Shown: piece after piece, positions 53,298-62,428 of the stretch
How the letters are laid out: the number at the start of each line of letters is the position of its first letter
How positions within the stretch are numbered: the first letter of the stretch is position 1
Assembly (NCBI RefSeq): GCF_024362345.1
Contig: NZ_CP101505.1
Coordinates: 1,943,501-2,007,500, forward strand
Direction: 5' to 3'
DNA length: 64,000 nucleotides
Source: Polaribacter dokdonensis
GTDB lineage: Bacteria; Bacteroidota; Bacteroidia; Flavobacteriales; Flavobacteriaceae
Made by a program: the position numbers and the translations under genes
Notes under the pieces: model-generated
The model's database searches: none
Told to the model about the DNA's origin: nothing
The model's input: the letters and a program-made list of their open reading frames with translations, nothing else

Positions 53298-54164
53298 TTA
53301 GGCTACTTCTTGTCCATTACTTGCTTCTAACATTATAAACCAATCTTCTAGTTCTAAATTAATTTCTAATGCTTTATTTGCATTTAAAATTCGGTCTTTA
53401 TTCGTGGTTCCAATTACTGGAGCAACTTTTGCAGGATGTTTAAACAACCAAGCCAAAAGCAACGCATCATCTGTACAATTGTATTTTGTAGACAATCTTT
53501 TTAAAACCTCTTTAATACTTTTTGTTTGATGTGTTTCTTCTCTAAAAACACTTCCTAAAGGGCTCCAACTCATGGGTTGCATTTTTTTCTGCAACATCTG
53601 GTCTAAAGTACCATCTTTCATTGCTGAATTTTGTGTTAAAGAAAATTCAATTTGATTTACATCAACAGAAACATGATCTACAATTAAGTTTACTTGAGAT
53701 GGTGTAAAGTTAGAAACTCCAAAATTGATGATTTTTCCATCTCTTTTCAAGGTTGATATTGCTTCTGCAATTTCTTCAGGATGCATTAAGGCACTTGGTC
53801 TGTGCAGTAAAAAAGTATCTAAGTAATCTGTTTTTAAATTTTTTAAAGATTGCTCTGCACTCCAAATAATATATTCTTTGCTATAATTGTAGTATTTTAC
53901 TTTATTATCTCTTGTTTCTCCAGGATTCTGAATTCCGCATTTTGTAATTAACTCTATTTTTTCTCTATCGATTTTGCTCGCTTTAAAAGCCGCTCCAAAT
54001 TCAGCTTCTGTAGTGTAATCTCCATACAAATCTGCATGATCAAAAGTGGTATTACCATTTGCTACACAAAACTGAACCATTTCTGTAGCTTCTTTAGTAG
54101 AAAATTGTTTGCCCCATTTTCCCCAAGACATGCATCCAATTATTATTTTTGATGTTGGTTTCAT
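53298..54164 (-). CDS. Aldo/keto reductase (YdhF-like)
   Basis: The 288-residue TIM-barrel protein has FDHADLYGDYTTE (Asp, Tyr), ELITKCGIQNPG (Lys) and DTFLLHRPSAL (His) as the catalytic residues, and APVIGTTNKDRIL near the C-terminus. The substrate is unknown. It sits in a minus-strand run SDR-AKR-AlbA with spacings of one or two bases, so the three genes form one transcript. Both oxidoreductases may act on the same or related carbonyl compounds, which is an inference from linkage only. Confidence 0.9.
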   Translation of the reverse strand: MKPTSKIIIGCMSWGKWGKQFSTKEATEMVQFCVANGNTTFDHADLYGDYTTEAEFGAAFKASKIDREKIELITKCGIQNPGETRDNKVKYYNYSKEYIIWSAEQSLKNLKTDYLDTFLLHRPSALMHPEEIAEAISTLKRDGKIINFGVSNFTPSQVNLIVDHVSVDVNQIEFSLTQNSAMKDGTLDQMLQKKMQPMSWSPLGSVFREETHQTKSIKEVLKRLSTKYNCTDDALLLAWLFKHPAKVAPVIGTTNKDRILNANKALEINLELEDWFIMLEASNGQEVA

Positions 54165-54165
54165 T

Positions 54166-54915
54166 CTAATTTTTGTTAATCATTGTTGCACTTGCTTGCG
54201 CTGTTGGGTATACAATTAAATCCTCAATATTTACATGATAAGGTCTTGTAACCACAAAGTTTATAATATCTGCAATATCTTCTGCTTGTAAGGCTTTATA
54301 TCCAGAGTAAACTGTTCTAGCTCTATCTGTATCTCCTTTAAAACGTACATCAGAAAATTCTGTTTCTACCAAACCAGGATGAATTGCAGAAACTCTAATG
54401 TTATAATCGTTTAAATCTAACCTCATAGACTTATTTAAAGCGTTTACAGCAAATTTTGAAGCACAATATACATTTCCATTCTTATACACATCTTTACCTG
54501 CTGTAGACCCAATATTTACAATAAAACCAGAGTTGTTATGGATCATAATTGGCAAAATAGCTTTGGTAACATACAACAAACCTTTTACGTTAATGTCTAA
54601 CATAGCATCCCAATCATCGATACTACCTTCTTGAATGGTAGCTAATCCATGAGCGTTACCTGCGTTATTTATTAAGAAGTCTATATGTTTAAAATTTTCT
54701 GGTAAAGATTCAATTGCAGTTTGTACTTCTTCTTTTCTAGAAACATCAAACTGTAATGTTGTTACCTCTGTTAGCTTACTTAATTTGGTTTGAAGTTTTT
54801 CTAACCTTTCAGTTCTTCGTCCACATAGAATTAATTTGATATTATTTTTTGCAAAAAGCTCTGCTGTAGCTTTTCCTATTCCTGAAGTTGCACCTGTAAT
54901 AAAAGCTGTTTTCAT
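54166..54915 (-). CDS. Short-chain dehydrogenase/reductase (YdfG-like)
   Basis: The 249-residue SDR has FITGATSGIGKATAELF (TGxxxGIG), NNAGNAHGLAT, Ser in VNIGSTAGKD, and the YCASKFAVNAL (Tyr-x3-Lys) pair. The later IRVSAIHPGLVETEFSDVRFKGD and VVTRPYHVNIEDLIVYPTAQ match the YdfG/serine-dehydrogenase type. The physiological substrate is unknown. It is the first gene of the SDR-AKR-AlbA operon, with no strong promoter element visible upstream. Confidence 0.9.
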   Translation of the reverse strand: MKTAFITGATSGIGKATAELFAKNNIKLILCGRRTERLEKLQTKLSKLTEVTTLQFDVSRKEEVQTAIESLPENFKHIDFLINNAGNAHGLATIQEGSIDDWDAMLDINVKGLLYVTKAILPIMIHNNSGFIVNIGSTAGKDVYKNGNVYCASKFAVNALNKSMRLDLNDYNIRVSAIHPGLVETEFSDVRFKGDTDRARTVYSGYKALQAEDIADIINFVVTRPYHVNIEDLIVYPTAQASATMINKN

Positions 54916-55007
54916 TTTTTAAATTTGGTTTATTAAAAATAGGAAAACTAGTGGTTTGCTTTCTTTTTTAGATGATATAATTTTCATCAATTATTAACAA
55001 AGAAAAA

Positions 55008-55027
55008 GTCACCCTCCTCAGGGTGAC
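55008..55027 (-). terminator. GC-rich terminator after the lipoprotein gene
   Basis: On the minus strand GTCACCCT and AGGGTGAC form an 8-bp stem around GAGG, followed directly by TTTTT. A second perfect 9-bp stem, ATTGGTTGT/ACAACCAAT, precedes it at 55038-55061 in the same 3' region. The gene stop is at 55083. Confidence 0.88.
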
Positions 55028-55037
55028 TCCTCTTTCA

Positions 55038-55061
55038 ATTGGTTGTCGAGAAACAACCAAT
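55038..55061 (-). other. Second 3'-UTR hairpin of the lipoprotein gene
   Basis: ATTGGTTGT and ACAACCAAT form a perfect 9-bp stem around a six-base loop (CGAGAA on the plus strand). It lies between the stop codon at 55083 and the terminator hairpin, in the 3' untranslated part of the minus-strand transcript. Confidence 0.6.
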
Positions 55062-55082
55062 CAAAAATCAACTAACCAAACT

Positions 55083-56015
55083 TTATTTTAAATTTCTTCT
55101 GTTCTTTACTTTCCTCTTTATAATAGTACGTTTTCTATTGCTATTTCTTACAATGTCCTTTGCACTTTTAACAGATTCTTCACTTTTCTTGAATTGTATA
55201 AATCCTCTTCCTGAAAAATCGTATGTTGTTTCTGAATTATAGTGGAATAAACTTACTCTACCATCATTAACAACGCTTAATTCGAACTCTTCTATATCTC
55301 CATTATCATAATTCAGTGTTAAAATTTTTAGGTCTTCAAAACCTGTTACATCAAACACTTCATATCCTCCAACATAGTTCCAATTAATATCTGCAACTTG
55401 CGTGCCAAAGTCATCTTGAGAACTTCTAAAAGTTGTTAAATTTTCTGGTGTAAACTCAAGGTAATTTTCATCATCAAAAGCATTTGGAGTACCACCTGTT
55501 GCACTTACTTTTTCCCAAGCTAAATACTCTTGTAAAAAGTATTCTATGTTTTCATAAAATAGCTTATCATAATCAAAGGTATTTACATTATAGCCTATTA
55601 AATAGTAGCTTACATTCTGTCTAAAATTATACAATACAATTTCGTTATCTGATAAAATACTAACTTCAAAATCGTTAGCTCCATCTAAATCGTGATTGGT
55701 AGCCAATAGACCATTAAAAGTACCATAAGTACCAACATCCATTCCTAAACCATTTCCTGTTCTTCCAATATCTACAATATTATTGTTAGCATATAGAATA
55801 CCATTTAAAAATGATAGTGTGAATGCTCTAGAAACATAAGGAATATCTCCTGTTCCTGTGGTTCTGTGATAATCTACGTACCATAAATCATAGCTAGAAA
55901 CAACTTCGTCTACAGTAGGTTGATAGTCTACAAAACCATCATCATAAATTGTTGTACAAGCACTTAAAAGTGTACCTGTAATAATAATCGTGAATAGTAG
56001 TTTTAGCGTTTTCAT
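55083..56015 (-). CDS. Lipoprotein of unknown function, flavobacterial
   Basis: The 310-residue protein has a lipoprotein signal (LLFTIIITGTLLSACTTIYD, Cys20). The body reads SYDLWYVDYHRTTGTGDIPYVSRAFTLSFLNGILYANNNIVDIGRTGNGLGMDVGTY, with repeated Asn/Tyr-rich beta segments. The C-terminus is strongly basic (RNSNRKRTIIKRKVKNRRN). I recognise this as a flavobacterial exported lipoprotein with no assigned activity. It is transcribed alone and followed by two hairpins. Confidence 0.75.
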   Translation of the reverse strand: MKTLKLLFTIIITGTLLSACTTIYDDGFVDYQPTVDEVVSSYDLWYVDYHRTTGTGDIPYVSRAFTLSFLNGILYANNNIVDIGRTGNGLGMDVGTYGTFNGLLATNHDLDGANDFEVSILSDNEIVLYNFRQNVSYYLIGYNVNTFDYDKLFYENIEYFLQEYLAWEKVSATGGTPNAFDDENYLEFTPENLTTFRSSQDDFGTQVADINWNYVGGYEVFDVTGFEDLKILTLNYDNGDIEEFELSVVNDGRVSLFHYNSETTYDFSGRGFIQFKKSEESVKSAKDIVRNSNRKRTIIKRKVKNRRNLK

Positions 56016-56157
56016 AAGCCTTCTATTTTATGGTTATGACTATGAATATTCAAATTGCGTGCCAAAAAAATAAATCATGAAACAAAACGACATAACAAAC
56101 TATTTATTAACACTTTAAATAATTTGTTTCTTCCTGTCAATTATTATCTGAAAACAA

Positions 56158-56187
56158 AAAGAGCGAACTCCTTTAAGTTCGCTCTTT
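56158..56187 (-). terminator. Terminator of the ATP synthase operon
   Basis: AAAGAGCGAACT and AGTTCGCTCTTT form a perfect 12-bp stem, followed on the minus strand by TTTTG. It lies 27 bases after the atpG stop. Confidence 0.88.
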
Positions 56188-56213
56188 AAATATTTTTAAT
56201 AATTTGACTTCGT

Positions 56214-57080
56214 CTAATTATTTAATGCTTCAGCACCACCAACAATTTCTAAAATTTCATTAGTAATTGCTGCTTGACGTGCTTTGTTATACGTTAATAA
56301 TAATTCGTCACGTAAATCTTTAGCATTATCTGTTGCTTTGTGCATAGCTGTCATTCTAGCTCCATGTTCGGAAGCAAAACTATCTCTTACAGCTTTATAT
56401 AATTGTGTCTTTAAAGATTTTGGTATTAAAGCTTCTACAATTTCTTCTTTAGAAGGCTCAAAAATATAATCTGAGTTTACAGCAGCTGCATCTCCACCCT
56501 CAATTGGTTTGATAGGTAAAAATTGCTCTACTTGTGGTAATTGAGTTGCAGCATTTTTAAATTGATTGTACACCAATTCAATTTTATCATAAGTGCCCTC
56601 TGTATATAAGTTCATTAACTTCTCTGCAATTGCAGATACGTTATCAAAAGTTAATTCATCATAAAGGTCATTTCTACTAGCAACTACACTACAAGTTTTA
56701 GATAAAACGTCTTCACCTTTTTTACCAATGGCAAAAATCTCTACATTTTTATCTGAATACTTTTCTGTAATTATTTTATTTACAGTTTTGGTAATAGATG
56801 AGTTAAAACCACCACATAAACCTCTGTTAGAGGTTACAACTACTAACAATACTTTAGAAACTTCTCTTTGTGTTGAATACGCTCCACCAGCATCACTTTC
56901 TAAAGTTGCACTTAAATTTTGCAACAATTCTGTTAATTTAGATGAATAAGGACGCATTGCAATAATTGCATCTTGCGCTTTTTTCAACTTTGCAGCAGAT
57001 ACCATTTTCATGGCAGATGTAATCTGCATTGTTGATTTAATAGAGGTTATTCTATTACGTATTTCTTTTAAATTCGCCAT
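56214..57080 (-). CDS. atpG: F1 ATP synthase gamma subunit
   Basis: The 288-residue protein opens with NLKEIRNRITSIKSTMQITSAMKMVSAAKLKKAQDA and has VVTSNRGLCGGFNS and the C-terminal GARMTAMHKATDNAKDLRDELLLTYNKARQAAITNEILEIVGGAEAL. It is the rotor stalk that links the c-ring to the alpha-beta head. It is the last gene of the leftward operon, 67 bases after atpA, and ends before a terminator. The beta and epsilon genes are not in the window, as is normal in Bacteroidota. Confidence 0.96.
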   Translation of the reverse strand: MANLKEIRNRITSIKSTMQITSAMKMVSAAKLKKAQDAIIAMRPYSSKLTELLQNLSATLESDAGGAYSTQREVSKVLLVVVTSNRGLCGGFNSSITKTVNKIITEKYSDKNVEIFAIGKKGEDVLSKTCSVVASRNDLYDELTFDNVSAIAEKLMNLYTEGTYDKIELVYNQFKNAATQLPQVEQFLPIKPIEGGDAAAVNSDYIFEPSKEEIVEALIPKSLKTQLYKAVRDSFASEHGARMTAMHKATDNAKDLRDELLLTYNKARQAAITNEILEIVGGAEALNN

Positions 57081-57147
57081 TCTTAACTTGTTACTTAAAA
57101 GTTAAAAGATTTTAGAAAAGCGTCTAAAATCTTTTAACTATATATGT

Positions 57148-58743
<1,596 letters not shown>

Positions 58744-58746
58744 TTA

Positions 58747-59304
58747 TTAAATTTTTGGAATATAATGACTATTGTCAAATTCCTTTTTCAATTCACTTAA
58801 ATGATTAGAGATACTTGCATCATACTGCACATCTCCAACTCTTAAAATAAAACCACCCAATATTGAAGGATTAACCTCATTTACTAGGTTTGCTTTATCA
58901 CCTGTTAAAGCTACAATTTTAGCTAATACTTGCGCTTCAATTTCTGGAGAAATTGGCACAGCTGTTGTAACTTTAGCCACTTGTGTATTCTTATCAAAAT
59001 CGTATATTATTGAATATTGCTTAGCAATAGCCTCTAACATAGCGATTCTTTTATTTTCTTGTAAAAGATTAAAAAGGCCTAAGGTAATGTTGTTTATTTT
59101 GCTAGAAAATGTAGCCTTTAAAACATTCATTTTATCTGCAACCTTTATAACTGGACTTTCTAAAACTACAGAAAGCTCTTTACTGCCTTCGATAGTAGCT
59201 GCAATAAGCTGCATATCTTCATGCACAGCAGATTCATCATTAGAATCTTTAGCAAGATTTAAAATAGCTTTTGCGTAACGTAATGCTGCTCTTGCGTCTT
59301 TCAT
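58747..59304 (-). CDS. atpH: F1 ATP synthase delta subunit
   Basis: The 185-residue helical protein matches the OSCP/delta family: it begins with the typical AALRYAKAILNLAKDSNDE and ends LVNEVNPSILGGFILRVGDVQYDASISNHLSELKKEF. It joins the F1 head to the peripheral stalk b. It is four bases after atpF and 21 bases before atpA. Confidence 0.94.
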   Translation of the reverse strand: MKDARAALRYAKAILNLAKDSNDESAVHEDMQLIAATIEGSKELSVVLESPVIKVADKMNVLKATFSSKINNITLGLFNLLQENKRIAMLEAIAKQYSIIYDFDKNTQVAKVTTAVPISPEIEAQVLAKIVALTGDKANLVNEVNPSILGGFILRVGDVQYDASISNHLSELKKEFDNSHYIPKI

Positions 59305-59308
59305 AAAA

Positions 59309-59806
59309 TTAGTTTAAAGTTACGTCTTTTAAAATACCTTCTACTAAATCTAATTGATCTTTCTTAGAAGATAATTCTTTTTTAATTACAGATTCTGCTA
59401 TACCAATAGATAATTCTGCTACGTTTTTCTTTAATTCTGCTAAAGCTGCTTGCTTTTCTTGTTGAATAGAGGCTTGGGCAGTTTCGATTAACTTGGTTGT
59501 TACTTCTTTTGCATCTTCTTTTGCGTCAGAAATAATTTTATCGCTAATTTCTCTAGCCTCTTTCATCATAGCTTCTCTTTCTGCTCTTGCTTCTTTTGCT
59601 AACCTTTCATTATCTGCAGTTAAATTTTGCATTTCTTTACGTGCATTTTCTGCAGCAGCTAAAGCGTTTTCAATTCCAGATTCTCTTTCTTCTAAAGAGT
59701 TTAAAATTGGTTTCCAAGCAAATTTCTTCAAAAGCACTAGTAAAACAATAAGTATAACTAATTGAAGTGCGAATAAACCTACTGAAAAATCATTAAAAAT
59801 ATCCAT
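59309..59806 (-). CDS. atpF: ATP synthase Fo subunit b
   Basis: The 165-residue protein has one membrane helix near the N-terminus (FALQLVILIVLLVLLKKFAW, about 11-30) and a long charged helix that makes the peripheral stalk. The frame is open further upstream to 59854, but that extension would lie inside the intercistronic hairpin, and MDIFNDFSVGLFALQ is the usual b-subunit start, so the ATG at 59806 was chosen. It lies between atpE and atpH. Confidence 0.93.
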   Translation of the reverse strand: MDIFNDFSVGLFALQLVILIVLLVLLKKFAWKPILNSLEERESGIENALAAAENARKEMQNLTADNERLAKEARAEREAMMKEAREISDKIISDAKEDAKEVTTKLIETAQASIQQEKQAALAELKKNVAELSIGIAESVIKKELSSKKDQLDLVEGILKDVTLN

Positions 59807-59838
59807 AATGTTATTTATTTTGTTGTCTAATTTTAAGA

Positions 59839-59869
59839 ATATATCTGTAACCAACCGTTACAGATATAT
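59839..59869 (-). promoter_or_regulatory. Perfect 13-bp hairpin between atpE and atpF
   Basis: ATATATCTGTAAC and GTTACAGATATAT form a perfect stem with a five-base loop, 20 bases after the atpE stop. It lacks a T run, so it is probably a processing or stabilising structure and not a terminator. Confidence 0.6.
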
Positions 59870-59888
59870 GTCTTGTTTTTGTATCAGA

Positions 59889-60089
<201 letters not shown>

Positions 60090-60129
60090 TTAAATATTAA
60101 TTAAACAAACTCTAATTCTCTTTTTATAT

Positions 60130-60192
60130 TCTCCTTTATGGAGATTCTGACTTTAATCAGAACTAGTTTAAAATATCAAATCTATGATTTGA
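60130..60192 (-). promoter_or_regulatory. Three consecutive hairpins between atpB and atpE
   Basis: Three short stems lie in a row: TCTCC/GGAGA at 60130-60144, TTCTGA/TCAGAA at 60145-60162, and TCAAATC/GATTTGA at 60176-60192. Together they fill most of the 122-base gap. The absence of T runs argues against a terminator. Confidence 0.5.
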
Positions 60193-60199
60193 CACTTGA

Positions 60200-61333
60200 C
60201 TAATGGTGCTCGTGTTCTTCTACAGCCATTCCAATAAACAATGCTGATAACATTGTAAAAATAAATGCTTGTAAAAAAGCCACTAATACTTCTATAACCG
60301 TTAAAAATAAGGTTAAGAAAAATGAGATTCCTGTTGCACCAACAGTCCCGAATTCAGCTTTTAATAATAACATTAAAGCTGCAATACCCATTACTACTGA
60401 GTGACCTGCTGTAATGTTAGCAAATAAACGTACTAATAATGAAAATGGCTTTATTAATAAGTACCCTGCTAACTCTAAAACAGCAAGAATAGGTCTTAAT
60501 AATTTAGGCACTCCTGGCATCCATAATGTATGCATCCAAAAGTCTTTACTACCATTAGTTATGTATATGATTAAGGTAAAAATTGCCAAACATACTGTAA
60601 TTGCAATTTGTCCTGTAACATTAAATCCTATTGGAGTTAAACCCATTAAGTTTAGTATCCATATAAAGAAAAATACCGTTAAAAGATAAGGCATAAATTT
60701 TTTATATTTCTTTTCACCAATATTAGGTCTAGCAATTTCATCTCTCACATATAAAACCAATGGTTCTAAAGCACGACCTAGACCAGTAGGTATTGATTTT
60801 GTTTTGTACTGCTTAGCTAATCTAGAAAAGCCAAAAAAGATTAAAAAAGCGGCGATTAAAATACCAACAACACTTTTTGTAATAGAAAAATCTAAAACTT
60901 TGTGAGCATTTGTTGCATGATGCGTTTCATCAAAAGAAACTTGAGCAGCCCCTTCATCTAATTCATAAATCTTAGAATGAATTTTAGCAAATTTTAAACC
61001 ATCTTTCTCTACAATTACATGTCCATCATCATTATGATGAAATTCAGAAGACATAAATGCAACTAAACCTTCAGTTGTCCAAATGATAACTGGTAAAGGA
61101 AAACCAACATGCTTTCTATCCCCTTCATCATTCGTATATGAGAATAATGAAAAATCATGAGAATCTGCTAAGTGATGTTTGATGTAATCATTAATTTCTT
61201 CTTTGGTATTTACACGACCTCCATCATTTTGGTTATCATGCTTTTTATCTGAATCAGACGCAAAGATTGTAGCCGAAAAAAGGGCTATAAATATTATTAT
61301 AAGAAATTTGATAGATTTTTGTGCAATCTTCAT
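60200..61333 (-). CDS. atpB: ATP synthase Fo subunit a, with signal-like extension
   Basis: The 377-residue protein is longer than usual (about 270 in E. coli) because of an N-terminal signal-like region (KFLIIIFIALFSATIFASDSDKK) and a periplasmic stretch of about 120 residues. This is a known Bacteroidota feature. The membrane part has the essential Arg in LLVRLFANITAGHSVVMG, and further His/Glu in the last helices and VEEHEHH at the end. It forms the proton half-channels beside the c-ring. A promoter lies at 61362-61391. Confidence 0.94.
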   Translation of the reverse strand: MKIAQKSIKFLIIIFIALFSATIFASDSDKKHDNQNDGGRVNTKEEINDYIKHHLADSHDFSLFSYTNDEGDRKHVGFPLPVIIWTTEGLVAFMSSEFHHNDDGHVIVEKDGLKFAKIHSKIYELDEGAAQVSFDETHHATNAHKVLDFSITKSVVGILIAAFLIFFGFSRLAKQYKTKSIPTGLGRALEPLVLYVRDEIARPNIGEKKYKKFMPYLLTVFFFIWILNLMGLTPIGFNVTGQIAITVCLAIFTLIIYITNGSKDFWMHTLWMPGVPKLLRPILAVLELAGYLLIKPFSLLVRLFANITAGHSVVMGIAALMLLLKAEFGTVGATGISFFLTLFLTVIEVLVAFLQAFIFTMLSALFIGMAVEEHEHH

Positions 61334-61361
61334 GGTAAAAATGTGCTTTCTAAATTCCGCG

Positions 61362-61391
61362 CAAAAATAGTTAATAATTCAAAACTACAAA
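61362..61391 (-). promoter_or_regulatory. Promoter in front of atpB
   Basis: On the minus strand TTTG (61391-61388) and TATTTTTG (61369-61362) are 18 bases apart and lie 28 bases upstream of atpB. This promoter can drive atpB-E-F-H-A-G independently of the genes before it. Confidence 0.6.
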
Positions 61392-61413
61392 CGCTTTTTT
61401 AAGATATTTTTTT

Positions 61414-61803
61414 TTATTCTTTTTTAATAAGGATTTGGATTACAAAAAAAGCTTCTGTTAATAAAAAAATTAATAGAGGAATGATAGGCGAAATTCTTGC
61501 TGAAAATTCTAAAATTTCATTGGTAATTATTGATTTATAAAAGATTATAGAAAAAAGCAATAATTTTAAGAGTATTGTTCCTAGATATATAAATCCAACT
61601 TGATCTGCAATTTTATTAACACTAGACAAAAGGAGAAGATTTGCACAAACCATTAGAGAAAAACCACTATGAAATAGGTATATTTTTTGCAAAGAAAAAG
61701 GCAATAATATTGCTTTGTTTTCTATATAATTTTCATGCAAATAAAAACCAATAAAATACAGAGCTGTAAACGTTAATAAGTAAACAATGAGCTTTTTAAT
61801 CAT
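61414..61803 (-). CDS. Small four-helix membrane protein (DUF6168-like) upstream of atpB
   Basis: The 129-residue hydrophobic protein has about four helices, with IKKLIVYLLTFTALYFIGFYL, IYLFHSGFSLMVCANLLLL, FIYLGTILLKLLLFSIIFY and IIPLLIFLLTEAFFVIQILIKKE. The position between AtpZ and AtpB is that of the AtpI-like helper proteins. The DUF number is from memory and not checked. It overlaps the AtpZ gene by 8 bases at the start. Confidence 0.65.
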   Translation of the reverse strand: MIKKLIVYLLTFTALYFIGFYLHENYIENKAILLPFSLQKIYLFHSGFSLMVCANLLLLSSVNKIADQVGFIYLGTILLKLLLFSIIFYKSIITNEILEFSARISPIIPLLIFLLTEAFFVIQILIKKE

Positions 61804-62038
61804 TAACTTTATTGGCTTGTTTGATTAATGTATAAATTGCTAAAAAGATAGAAAGTAATGTTATGGTTTTCTCTAAATAAGTAGTTTCAAATTTAACGTC
61901 TAACCACTGACCCAACAAATAACCCAAATAAATAGTAACACCCATTTGCAAACCTGCTCCTGAGAGTTGTAATGCCTTATTTAAAGGCTTTTTTGGGTTT
62001 GGATTCTTTGGATTTGGTTGGCTGTTCTTTTGTGTCAT
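61796..62038 (-). CDS. AtpZ/AtpI-family protein
   Basis: The 80-residue protein has an N-terminal Pro/Lys/Asn-rich stretch and two membrane helices (LQMGVTIYLGYLLGQWLDV and TITLLSIFLAIYTLIKQAN). This is the AtpZ/AtpI small-protein type, thought to aid assembly of the c-ring or magnesium supply. It overlaps the end of the bactofilin gene by 62 bases in another frame. It is in the operon leading to the ATP synthase genes. Confidence 0.8.
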   Translation of the reverse strand: MTQKNSQPNPKNPNPKKPLNKALQLSGAGLQMGVTIYLGYLLGQWLDVKFETTYLEKTITLLSIFLAIYTLIKQANKVND

Positions 62039-62426
62039 CCTCTTTTTTACTTTCTTTTGATGGTGCTTTCATTGCACAAGAGGCATTAAAAGTTGCTCCT
62101 GGCTCTATAGATAATTTTCCTACAACAACATCTCCAGAAATTTTAGCTGCAGCTTTTACTGTAAGTGTTTTTACTACTTTTAATTCTCCAGAAAAATCAC
62201 CTTCTATATCAGAATTAGATGCAGATACATTGCCTTTTATAACACCAGTTGCACCAATTATAACTCTACCTTTTGTGGTTAAATTACCTTCTAAAGATCC
62301 ATCAATTCTAAAATCGCCTTCAGATAAAATATCTCCAACAATTTTAGTGTTTTTGGCTATTACATTTCTTTCCATGTCTTTAGATTTCCTTGTTTTCTCT
62401 GATTCTTTTGGTTTAATTTTAGGCAC
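61977..62426 (-). CDS. Bactofilin (polymer-forming cytoskeletal protein)
   Basis: The 149-residue protein has a bactofilin beta-helix at about 20-115, with repeats such as AKNTKIVGDILSEGDFRIDGSLEGNLTTKGRVIIGATGVIKGNVSASNSDIEGDFSGELKVVKTLTVKAAAKISGDVVVGKLSIEPGATF. A charged C-terminal tail (ESKKEDDTKEQPTKSKESKPKK) follows, unlike the compact core. Bactofilins polymerise at cell sites for shape or surface functions. It sits between the PorW/SprE gene (2 bases) and AtpZ (overlap). Confidence 0.88.
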   Translation of the reverse strand: MPKIKPKESEKTRKSKDMERNVIAKNTKIVGDILSEGDFRIDGSLEGNLTTKGRVIIGATGVIKGNVSASNSDIEGDFSGELKVVKTLTVKAAAKISGDVVVGKLSIEPGATFNASCAMKAPSKESKKEDDTKEQPTKSKESKPKKAFK

Positions 62427-62428
62427 AT

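Noticed and set aside
52153-54915. A defence island around the AlbA-type protein
   Set aside because: Its operon partners are two ordinary oxidoreductases, and no nuclease, ATPase or other defence gene is adjacent.
59807-59854. Extended N-terminus for atpF
   Set aside because: It falls inside the intercistronic hairpin, and subunit b normally begins close to its membrane helix.
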